From Chloroflexota bacterium (GTDB lineage: Bacteria; Chloroflexota; Anaerolineae; Anaerolineales; UBA4823), in NCBI GenBank assembly GCA_012798185.1, contig JAAZNS010000131.1, forward strand, positions 1-20,651: a stretch of 20,651 bases of DNA, in the 5' to 3' direction. Below the pieces are notes generated by a model, which worked only from the letters and a program-made list of their open reading frames with translations, was not told the origin of the DNA and ran no database searches. Positions 14,724-20,651 of this stretch are shown here, one piece after another. Position 1 is the stretch's first letter. Each line of letters begins with the position of its first letter. The position numbers were made by a program, and so were the translations under genes.

Positions 14724-16331
14724 CTATACATCTTCATAAACAATTCTGCCGTCAAAAATTGTCATGTTTACTTTTGTATCGCCAATCGTGTTTTCGGGGT
14801 CAATCAGAATATCTCGAGATAAGATCACGATATCGGCTAAATACCCTGCCCTAATCTTCCCAAGATCGTTTTCCCGGTGTTCGGCGTACGCCGCATCCAC
14901 TGTATAAGAACGTATAATGTCATGGATGTTTTGCCTTTGTGAAGATGCATCCCCGGAGAGGGGCTGCCGGGTTAAGCAGGCTTGCATAGCTTTGATGGGA
15001 TCAGCAGAGGCGACCGGCCAATCACTTCCGAAGATGAGCTTTGCGTCTGCCTGGCGAATTGACTGCCACAAAAACCCATTTTTGATCCTAGCTTCGCCTA
15101 CTTTTTCCATCCAGATTGGATCACCTTCGCCAAATAATGGAACATGATAAGGCTGCATCGAGGCAATGACTCCCAAACGTTTCAACCGCGGAATGTCATC
15201 CGGATGGATCAATTCCAAATGTTCTATGCGGTGCCGGAACGGAAACGCCCCCTTATGATTTGGCTCCTGCTCGAAGCCGTTTAATGTGTGTCTGACCGCC
15301 CCATCTCCAATGGCATGGACGATAACCTGCAGGTTCATTCTCTGGCAGGCGGCAATCGTTTCTCGCAAATGGTCTGCGGAATATAAATTCTCGCCTTTAT
15401 TTGGGGAATTTGTCGCATAAGGTTCGAGCAAGCTGGCAGTTTCAGATTCGATTACCCCATCCATGAAAAGTTTCACACTACCCCCGCTTACGACCGCTGA
15501 ATAAGCCTCTTTTTTCATTTCGTCAGCTTCTTGCAAGGCTTCTATGCCAGATTGGGCAGTAATCGACTTACTTAGATGAATTCGTGCGGTTAATTCATGG
15601 CACGCTTCAGCTTCGAGCAGCATTTTAAGGATCTGGATATTTCCATCCATGTTATGAAGCGAAGTGATGCCATATCGCCCCGTAATTTCCATGCCTTTTC
15701 GAATTAACTTTTGCATTTCCTGCGGCTGGATAGGTGTGTCGGCTGCCACACCGGTTAATGGGGATATAGTTTGTCCCCAAATACCGGTCTTTGCGAGAAC
15801 TCTTCCATACTGCGATGGTTCTCGTAAAATACCTGTTCCATCGCCCTCATTGACTTCTGCCAGTTCCATGGCTTTTCGATTTACCCAAACGGTGTGGTAA
15901 TCATAAGCCATCAGCACCACTGGCTGATCGTCGATGATTTCATCCAAATCTTGATTGGTGATCGGTGAACCATTTTGTTTTTTTATATATCTCAGATGGG
16001 AGCCGCATATCCACCTTTGTTCCGGGTGAATTGCCCGATAATTTAACAGCGCTTCCCTTAAATCTGCAACACTCTCGACCGAACCCAGCTTCACATTATC
16101 CATTGCCGCGCATCCGATAAATAAATGCATGTGGCTGTCGATGAAGCCTGGCAGCACGCTGTTTCCTTGGGCATCGATGCAGATTGAGCTGCTGCCCGCG
16201 CAGCGGAGCACATCGTCATTTGTGCCAACTGCTAGTATTTTATTGCCCTTTATTGCCACTGCTTCAGCAAACGGTTGTTCGGAATCCATGGTAATAACAT
16301 GCGCGTTGGTGATCAGGATGTTCGTTTCCAT
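14724..16331 (-). CDS. YtcJ-like metal-dependent amidohydrolase (Amidohydro_3 family)
   Basis: The 535-residue enzyme has the amidohydrolase TIM-barrel metal ligands: GFIDSHMHLF (His67 and His69), later VHAIGDGAV, then HRIEHLELI, and FGSDWPVASADP with the final Asp. The N-terminal NILITNAHVITMDSEQPFAEAVAI and the C-terminal LADIVILSRDIL form the small beta-sandwich. YtcJ-type enzymes hydrolyse amide or formyl bonds in varied small molecules, and the substrate here is unknown. Location between agmatine deiminase and the transporter suggests a linked amide or ureido compound. The ATG at 16331 is preferred: a longer frame to 16442 would be translated through an intrinsic terminator hairpin (16357-16405). 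GGAG occurs 13 bases before this ATG. The gene is complete. Confidence 0.85.
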   Translation of the reverse strand: METNILITNAHVITMDSEQPFAEAVAIKGNKILAVGTNDDVLRCAGSSSICIDAQGNSVLPGFIDSHMHLFIGCAAMDNVKLGSVESVADLREALLNYRAIHPEQRWICGSHLRYIKKQNGSPITNQDLDEIIDDQPVVLMAYDYHTVWVNRKAMELAEVNEGDGTGILREPSQYGRVLAKTGIWGQTISPLTGVAADTPIQPQEMQKLIRKGMEITGRYGITSLHNMDGNIQILKMLLEAEACHELTARIHLSKSITAQSGIEALQEADEMKKEAYSAVVSGGSVKLFMDGVIESETASLLEPYATNSPNKGENLYSADHLRETIAACQRMNLQVIVHAIGDGAVRHTLNGFEQEPNHKGAFPFRHRIEHLELIHPDDIPRLKRLGVIASMQPYHVPLFGEGDPIWMEKVGEARIKNGFLWQSIRQADAKLIFGSDWPVASADPIKAMQACLTRQPLSGDASSQRQNIHDIIRSYTVDAAYAEHRENDLGKIRAGYLADIVILSRDILIDPENTIGDTKVNMTIFDGRIVYEDV

Positions 16332-16356
16332 TGAGGGCAAGCTGCTCCTATTCAAT

Positions 16357-16405
16357 AAAAAAAAACCGCAGTAAAAAGCGTAATTTCCACTTTTTTCTGC
16401 GGTTT
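16357..16405 (-). terminator. Intrinsic terminator between agmatine deiminase and amidohydrolase genes
   Basis: Read on the minus strand, a 16-bp stem (16405-16390 with 16378-16363, one mismatch, CCGCAG core) encloses an 11-base loop, and nine T residues run from 16365 to 16357. This is a textbook Rho-independent terminator, about 105 bases after the deiminase stop and 26 bases before the amidohydrolase ATG. It should end most transcripts from the regulator-carbamoyltransferase-deiminase part. Because so little room is left for another promoter, it may act as an attenuator with partial read-through. Confidence 0.8.
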
Positions 16406-16509
16406 CGCATAAGGTACTAAAAGAATGAATCGCCATTTTCAAAAATAAAAAGCAAGTCTTTCATTGAAATGATCTTAGCTGTCTTTTTCATAAGCTGGAT
16501 TTTTTATAC

Positions 16510-17604
16510 TTATCCGATTGGCTGCTGTTGCGTAATGCAGTGAATATTTCCACCACCCAGTAAAATTTCACGAGCCGGAACACCCACTACCCGCCGTTCG
16601 GGCATATACTCTTGGAGAATCTTCAATGCCTGGGCATCGTGATGGTCGTCGAACGTGGGGACAACGGCACCACCATTGCACAAATAGAAATTAATATACG
16701 AAGCTGCCATGCGGTCGCCGGCATTACGCGGCAATGTACCATCCACCGAATCCACCCCTTCGGATTCTTCAGGCGTAATGATCACTGGATCGGGCTGGTG
16801 AATCTTCACTACTTCGATCGAACGCCCTCTGGCGTCTTTGGCGCGGCTCAACTGGTCGTAGGCAGCTTTGGATCGAGGATACTGAGGATCATTATGATCA
16901 TCCGTCCAAGATAACGCCACCAGCCCAGGGCGGATAAAACAGGCAATGTTATCGACATGACCGCTCGTTTCATCGTTGAATATTCCGGCTTCCAGCCAGA
17001 TGAAATGGGATACACCCGTATAGTCACACAGAATGTTTTCGATGTCCTTTTTGGATAAATTAGGGTTGCGGTTGTGGTTAAGGAGACACTCCTCAGTGGT
17101 CAATAATGTTCCTTCCCCATCCACGTGAATCGAACCGCCTTCCAGTACCATAGGAGCTTTATACCGATCGATGCTTTCGATCTCTGCAACTTTCTGAGGT
17201 ATAAGATCATCCAGGTGCCAGGGAAAATATAAGCCTCCTTCCAGTCCACCCCAAGCATTGAAATCCCAATCAACCAGGCGAACACCTCCTTTACCGTTTA
17301 CCACAAAGGTAGGTCCGCAATCCCTCATCCACGAATCGTTATTAGACATTTCAACGACCCGGATATGGGTAGGAAGCATAGCACGCGCATTTTGGAATTG
17401 GGATTGGTTTACCCCCATAGTCACTGGTTCGAATTGGCTGATCGCTAGGGCAACTTTAACAAATGTTTTCTGAGCTGGTTTTGCACCTTGCCGCCAGTTA
17501 TCGGTGCGCTCCGGCCATAACATCCAGGTCTGTTTATGGCACGAAAATTCAGCTGGCATAAAAAAACCATCTTGACGGGGTGTGGACTTAAGTGTAGCTG
17601 CCAT
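16510..17604 (-). CDS. aguA: Agmatine deiminase
   Basis: The 364-residue enzyme converts agmatine to N-carbamoylputrescine and ammonia. All family motifs are present: NDSWMRDCGPTFVVN (Arg94, Asp95), VLEGGSIHVDGEGTLLTTEECLLNHNRNP, GHVDNIACFI (His216), and the catalytic cysteine in GGGNIHCIT (Cys356). The length equals the usual 360-370 residues. The ATG at 17604 is well spaced after GAGGTG; the GTG at 17619 is upstream of a usable site. Agmatine deiminases can be mistaken for peptidylarginine deiminases of the porphyromonad type, but the neighbouring putrescine-type carbamoyltransferase strongly supports the agmatine pathway. It lies 85 bases after the carbamoyltransferase gene, on the same strand, and is followed by a strong terminator. 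Confidence 0.93.
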   Translation of the reverse strand: MAATLKSTPRQDGFFMPAEFSCHKQTWMLWPERTDNWRQGAKPAQKTFVKVALAISQFEPVTMGVNQSQFQNARAMLPTHIRVVEMSNNDSWMRDCGPTFVVNGKGGVRLVDWDFNAWGGLEGGLYFPWHLDDLIPQKVAEIESIDRYKAPMVLEGGSIHVDGEGTLLTTEECLLNHNRNPNLSKKDIENILCDYTGVSHFIWLEAGIFNDETSGHVDNIACFIRPGLVALSWTDDHNDPQYPRSKAAYDQLSRAKDARGRSIEVVKIHQPDPVIITPEESEGVDSVDGTLPRNAGDRMAASYINFYLCNGGAVVPTFDDHHDAQALKILQEYMPERRVVGVPAREILLGGGNIHCITQQQPIG

Positions 17605-17689
17605 TTCTTTGCACCTCACGCTGCAGCACAGAGCTGTTCATTTATATATAGTGAAGATACTACTCAGCTAGATTGGGTAAATAGTTTTA

Positions 17690-18715
17690 TCATGTATTCA
17701 TTTTTATCAGCCTGCTCAATGCCGAATCGATCTGTTGTTTGTGTAAAGCTACTGTCTCTTCGGTAGCGTAATGCAGGCGCGGGTAAACAAAATAAACCAG
17801 CAAGCCTTTCTCAGTATGTAAACGGTTTTCAGATTGATCGAAGATGATAGAGCGGGGGTGATCCATGACCTCATCTGTGGCTTCGACACCCCGCGAAGCG
17901 GGCAGACAATGCATAAACTGGCAGTGAGCCGGTGCCTTATTAAACAGGTCAAGGTTTACCTGGTACCTGGGCATAAAGGCTGCTCTGCGTTCGGGGATCT
18001 CGTCTTCCTGACCCACCCACCACCACAAGTCGGTATAGATATAATCGGCACTGCTGACCGCGGCAATCGGGTCATCGGTGATGGTCAGGCTGCCGCCCGA
18101 CTCAGCGCAGTTCGCTTGAGCCCAGCTGATCCAATCGGCGGGCGGCTGGTATCGCTTGGGTGCAGCATGGGTAAAGTGCATTCCCATTCTGGTACAGATC
18201 AGCATCAATGATGATAACACGTTAGTGGCATCGCCAATAAATGTGACATGCAGGTCTTCCAAATTTTTGCCAGCCGGCATATGCTCGATCATGGTGAATA
18301 CATCGCAAACCACTTGAGTGGGGTGGTTGTAATCAGTCAATCCGTTGATCACCGGCACATCGGCGTGGCGGGCAAGTTCCATAACCGTTTCATGTTTAAG
18401 TGTGCGGGCTTCGATCACATCACACATGCGCGAGAGCACTTTCACTGTATCGTAAATCGATTCACGAACCCCCAGGTGGATTTCCCCCGGTTTCAAGTAT
18501 AGGGCATGCCCGCCCAGCTGGGTCATGGCGACTTCGAAGGAGACGCGTGTGCGCGTGGATGGCTCTTCGAAGATCATTGCCAGCGAGGCGTCCTTGAGTA
18601 ATTTTGGCGAATACCCTGCTTTATATCCCTGCTTGATAACCCGGATAAGATTGATTATCTCCAACAATTCCTGTTTAGAGAAATCCTGGGTATCGATAAA
18701 ATGTCTCAATCTCAT
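17690..18715 (-). CDS. Putrescine-type carbamoyltransferase
   Basis: The 341-residue enzyme belongs to the aspartate/ornithine carbamoyltransferase family. Carbamoyl-phosphate motifs are complete: STRTR (53-57), HPTQ (131-134) and HCLP (269-272). The ornithine-binding SMG loop is replaced: the region reads YTDLWWWVGQEDE (227-239). This and NGLTDYNHPTQ, GEIHLGVRESIYDT and the GLLVYF segment followed by a long C-terminal helix resemble the enterococcal putrescine carbamoyltransferase more than ArgF. It would run N-carbamoylputrescine plus phosphate to putrescine plus carbamoyl phosphate. No arginine-biosynthesis gene is nearby. AAGGAAAA precedes the ATG. A weak promoter (TTGATC, 17 bases, TATCCA; 18762-18734) overlaps the end of the regulator gene. 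The substrate call rests on loop and context; N-carbamoyl-type relatives remain possible. Confidence 0.82.
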   Translation of the reverse strand: MRLRHFIDTQDFSKQELLEIINLIRVIKQGYKAGYSPKLLKDASLAMIFEEPSTRTRVSFEVAMTQLGGHALYLKPGEIHLGVRESIYDTVKVLSRMCDVIEARTLKHETVMELARHADVPVINGLTDYNHPTQVVCDVFTMIEHMPAGKNLEDLHVTFIGDATNVLSSLMLICTRMGMHFTHAAPKRYQPPADWISWAQANCAESGGSLTITDDPIAAVSSADYIYTDLWWWVGQEDEIPERRAAFMPRYQVNLDLFNKAPAHCQFMHCLPASRGVEATDEVMDHPRSIIFDQSENRLHTEKGLLVYFVYPRLHYATEETVALHKQQIDSALSRLIKMNT

Positions 18716-18758
18716 GGTTGTTTTCCTTTTTACTGGATAGGGTTAAAGTGGATTAAGA

Positions 18759-19247
18759 TCAAATATTTTGAAAATCTTTTTCGTCCGGCATCCATTCATC
18801 GATATTTCGCAAAATTCTTGGAACAAGCGCGTATCGTGTCACCGTAACGCCGGGAATGGATGGTAAAACCTGGAGTAAGAAATTGCGTAATTCTTCGTTA
18901 TCCTTGAACCTGCCTTCGATAGATAATTCCTGCGAATCGAGACCATAAGCAATATATGTGATCTCATTCATCGCCTGTAAACGTTTAATAATTGCTTCTT
19001 CCTGACTGGGGTCTGCTTCCAGGAAAATATCGGTGGTGATCAAATAGCCAAAAGCTGCCGGGTCGATGATTGCCGTCAGGCGGAGCACACCGTCGCTGAC
19101 CAGCCGGTCTATGCGTTTGCGGACGGTGCGTTCATTGGCGCCTGTCTTGCGGGCGATCGTCGAGGCGGCTACCCGTGCATCGGCATGCAATTCGCAAATG
19201 ATTTGGTAATCCAACTTATCCAGAGTTGTTTTTCGAGGTGGCATCAT
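18759..19247 (-). CDS. Lrp/AsnC-family transcriptional regulator
   Basis: The 162-residue protein has the standard two-part layout. An N-terminal winged helix-turn-helix (about 8-60: LDKLDYQIICELHADARVAASTIARKTGANERTVRKRIDRLVSDGVL) is followed by a C-terminal RAM domain (about 70-145) that binds a small ligand and forms octamer-type assemblies. It starts at one of two adjacent ATGs (19247 or 19244); no strong ribosome site is seen. It is the first gene of the cluster and lies 43 bases before the carbamoyltransferase, so it probably controls it, with an amino acid or amine as effector. The upstream CCGAAA(A)CGG repeats are candidate binding sites for autoregulation. Confidence 0.88.
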   Translation of the reverse strand: MMPPRKTTLDKLDYQIICELHADARVAASTIARKTGANERTVRKRIDRLVSDGVLRLTAIIDPAAFGYLITTDIFLEADPSQEEAIIKRLQAMNEITYIAYGLDSQELSIEGRFKDNEELRNFLLQVLPSIPGVTVTRYALVPRILRNIDEWMPDEKDFQNI

Positions 19248-19251
19248 AATA

Positions 19252-19321
19252 CCGTTTCGGAACTATATATTACCGAATATGATAATATTATAGACCGTTT
19301 TCGGACAAATAAAAGTGTCAA
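19252..19321 (-). promoter_or_regulatory. Upstream region of the regulator with repeated CCGAAA(A)CGG sites
   Basis: On the minus strand CCGAAAACGGT (about 19304-19294) and CCGAAACGGT (about 19260-19251) lie 43-44 bases apart (about four helical turns), with a half-site TTCGGT between (19278-19273). A perfect TATAAT (19292-19287) directly follows the distal site; a TTGACA (19321-19316) is present but 23 bases away, too far for a standard promoter. Spaced repeats on one helix face suit a multimeric Lrp-type repressor. The binding role is inferred. Confidence 0.5.
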
Positions 19322-19529
19322 ATGTCACATTTTAAATAATTTCATGGAAAGTCATAGGGGGATTAACAAATTGAGGGGGTATCTTCCTGCGGGAAAACCG
19401 TAATAAGTGTCATCTCGGGTTATAGGTATAAGGCTTAATCAATTGCAGTGATGGTATTAATTGGGATTATTATTTTTTATCGAGCGCTCATCAATAAAAC
19501 ACTTTGCGAGGGATAACATGGCTGCTTCA

Positions 19530-19607
19530 CTCCCCCTGTACGGGGAGGGACTGAGGGTGGGTTTGGTACGAGTCTTACCCCACCCATCCCCGCAAGCGGG
19601 GAGGGTG
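19530..19607. repeat. GC-rich imperfect inverted repeat
   Basis: Two hairpin-forming blocks face each other: CTCCCC-CTGTAC-GGGGAG (19530-19547) with GAGGGTGGG after it, and CCCCACCC followed by CCCCGC-AA-GCGGGG (19588-19601). The first half is the reverse complement of a sequence like the one at 9862-9897. These GGGGAG-type repeats are intergenic and have no open frame. Confidence 0.6.
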
Positions 19608-19733
19608 CTCATCACATCACTGGCAGGTTTTTCAATTGACTAGCACAATAATTCTATAGTTTCTTTTATTCTGACGACAATTATGTAAAGCGATAGTCAA
19701 GGATTCAACTCGTGGGGCATATTACCTCTACTT

Positions 19734-19847
19734 GGGGCTGTACTAAAAGTCGATTTTGTCATATTGAGCGAAGCGAAATATCCCATTTATGTAATGAATA
19801 GACCCTTCGCTTCGCTCAGGGTAACAGCATACTTTTAGGACAGCCCC
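19734..19847 (-). mobile_element. 114-bp palindromic MITE-like element, copy 2 (inverted relative to copy 1)
   Basis: It begins GGGGCTGTACTAAAAGT and ends ACTTTTAGGACAGCCCC. Its sequence equals the reverse complement of 9907-10020 at 109 of 114 positions; the differences are scattered, and homology stops at both ends. The inner GAGCGAAGCGAA/TTCGCTTCGCTC arms are identical in both copies. No target duplication is clear: CTACTT precedes and ACTGAG follows. Confidence 0.75.
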
Positions 19848-19964
19848 ACTGAGGGCGGGGTTTGTTCGATTCCCTCTTACATTTCCGGTAAGCTCATTGC
19901 CAGATAATCGATTAATTATTTTTTCAATTTATGAGACAATATTTATGCGATAGGGAGTTCTTTA

Positions 19965-20000
19965 ATGGCAGTAAAACCGAATAACTCAGCATCCCAATGA
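19965..20000 (+). other. 11-codon mini-ORF with a good ribosome site
   Basis: An AGGGAG site (19952-19957) lies seven bases before an ATG that opens MAVKPNNSASQ and then a TGA. Nothing coding follows it. It may be the surviving 5' end of a deleted gene or a leader-like peptide. Such combinations also arise by chance. Confidence 0.2.
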
Positions 20001-20089
20001 ATTCACCATTGCCATTGGTTAAATTATTTTTTTGGTTTCGCTCTATAGTCTAGATAATCAAAACAGCCTACGAACATACACTTATCCGC

Positions 20090-20146
20090 ATACTTATCTG
20101 ATTTTGCTCTTGTTCTCATCGTTCAAGATACTATCAGGATAAGTAT
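20090..20146. repeat. Inverted repeat with 30-base loop
   Basis: ATACTTATCTGAT (20090-20102) pairs with ATCAGGATAAGTAT (20133-20146), leaving one bulged base. It lies about 150 bases beyond the stop codon of the right-edge gene and may belong to its transcript end, although no T-run follows. Confidence 0.4.
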
Positions 20147-20297
20147 AAATTTCTTCTCAACAGTTATTCCTCTTTACCCCACCAAGTTCCGGGTTCGAGT
20201 TCGGACCGATGAATTATTTAATCGAGTGAATTTGCCCCTTTCTTTACAGTATTAGGTAATTTTTAACGTGTTTGATTTGTAAATTGGGGGATGTACC

Positions 20298-20651
20298 TCA
20301 CCTATCTACCAATGGCAGCCAAACCTCAAACACCTCCTCCCACACATAAAACAGCCTCGCCGCAGTCTCACCCCCCGCTGGGTCGTACACCGTCACCGGG
20401 TAGGCGCCCACCATGCTTACATCCGCAGCAGAGATTTCAGCGGTTAGCTGGGTGTCATCGATGTAGGTGGTGGGGCGGTCGCTGCTGTTCCAGCGCACCA
20501 CGCTGCTGGGTGTAAAGCCTAAGCCGGTCACGGTAAGCGTGAAAGGTACAGCTTTGTCTACATCGGCATGCGACGGGTTAATGCCCAGCAAGGTAAGCGG
20601 TGCATCGCCGGCATCTACCAGAACTTTGGAGGTATAAGGGGCGAGAATTAT
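20298..20651 (-). CDS. C-terminal part of a secreted Ig-like (IPT/TIG-type) protein, cut by the window edge
   Basis: The frame is open from the window edge to the TGA at 20298, so only the last 117 residues are seen. The visible part starts IILAPYTSKVLVDAGDAPLTLLGINP, apparently the end of a preceding beta-rich domain. An IPT/TIG-like Ig fold follows: PFTLTVTGLGFTPSSVVRWN, SSDRPTTYIDDTQLTAEISAADV, then YPVTVYDPAGG. The protein ends FYVWEEVFEVWLPLVDR. This hydrophobic LPLV-plus-Arg ending resembles short C-terminal tails I recall on secreted Chloroflexota proteins. The TTG at 20591 is not a real start. The overall function (possibly a surface enzyme or adhesin) cannot be given from the fragment. 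Confidence 0.75.
   Translation of the reverse strand: MILAPYTSKVLVDAGDAPLTLLGINPSHADVDKAVPFTLTVTGLGFTPSSVVRWNSSDRPTTYIDDTQLTAEISAADVSMVGAYPVTVYDPAGGETAARLFYVWEEVFEVWLPLVDR

Larger units (their letters stand above)
19248..20297. other. Repeat-rich intergenic region right of the cluster
   Basis: No credible gene is found in about 1050 bases. From left to right it contains the regulator's promoter region, a GC-rich inverted repeat (19530-19607), the second 114-bp element (19734-19847), a mini-ORF with a good ribosome site (19965-20000) and an inverted repeat at 20090-20146. Between these the DNA is AT-rich and unstructured. Confidence 0.5.

Noticed and set aside
16332..16442. N-terminal extension of the amidohydrolase
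   Set aside because: It would translate a terminator hairpin and its T-run into low-complexity sequence unlike the family's N-terminus.
16510..17604. Peptidylarginine deiminase annotation
   Set aside because: The length, the GGGNIHC active site and the carbamoyltransferase neighbour match agmatine deiminase.
17690..18715. Ornithine carbamoyltransferase (ArgF) annotation
   Set aside because: The SMG ornithine loop is absent and the neighbour is agmatine deiminase, so a putrescine-type enzyme fits better.
19461..19643. 60-residue plus-strand ORF
   Set aside because: It runs through the GC-rich inverted repeat and has no family resemblance; the repeat explains the open frame.
9907..19847. Full composite transposon or integrated element
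   Set aside because: No transposase, integrase, clear target duplications or attachment sites were found; only the paired 114-bp elements support mobility.
1..20651. CRISPR array, tRNA or rRNA genes
   Set aside because: I found no regularly spaced repeats, no tRNA cloverleaf patterns and no conserved rRNA sequence on either strand by eye.

Overview
The window looks like a piece of chromosome from an anaerobic, Chloroflexota-like bacterium (Anaerolineae is my best guess). This is inferred from gene style only: a HicB-like protein, a GNAT-YoaP fusion, a CAP/LysM membrane protein, an Ig-like secreted tail ending in WLPLVDR, and GAGCGAAGCGAA-type intergenic repeats. No rRNA or marker gene confirms it. 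I see no tRNA, rRNA, CRISPR array, transposase or integrase.

Left part (1-9531): an accessory patchwork of mostly short units. A strikingly AT-rich orphan TIR-domain gene (452-1450) sits in AT-rich non-coding DNA. It is followed by a Nim-like flavin/PNPOx-fold gene, a HicB-like antitoxin without a HicA partner, a GNAT-YoaP acetyltransferase, a SnoaL-like cyclase, and a 48-residue truncated J-domain gene too short for normal ORF calling. A UGT/GT1-type glycosyltransferase then lies 23 bp upstream of a stand-alone E2/CAT-fold acyltransferase, and RarD follows. Convergent to these are a secreted CAP+LysM protein with a very good promoter and a small DUF1801-like protein.

Right part (10056-19247): nine genes, all on the minus strand, forming one metabolic cluster. 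In transcription order they are an Lrp/AsnC regulator, a putrescine-type carbamoyltransferase, agmatine deiminase, a YtcJ-like amidohydrolase, a lipoprotein substrate-binding protein, two ABC ATPases (LivG- and LivF-like) and two permeases (LivH- and LivM-like). The simplest reading is uptake of a guanidino, amine or amide compound by a dedicated HAAT importer. Agmatine would then be deiminated to N-carbamoylputrescine, and phosphorolysis would give putrescine and carbamoyl phosphate. A carbamate kinase, which would turn the carbamoyl phosphate into ATP, is not in the window. A strong intrinsic terminator between the deiminase and the amidohydrolase splits the cluster into at least two transcription units.

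The most unusual feature is the frame around this cluster: two copies of one 114-bp palindromic element (9907-10020 and 19734-19847) in opposite orientation, differing at 5 positions, with about 9.7 kb between them. They carry 17-bp terminal inverted repeats and look like MITEs. Whether they moved the cluster or simply settled at its edges cannot be decided from sequence alone.

The right end (19248-20297) is about 1 kb of repeat-rich non-coding DNA, followed by the C-terminal end of a secreted Ig-like protein that runs off the window on the minus strand.
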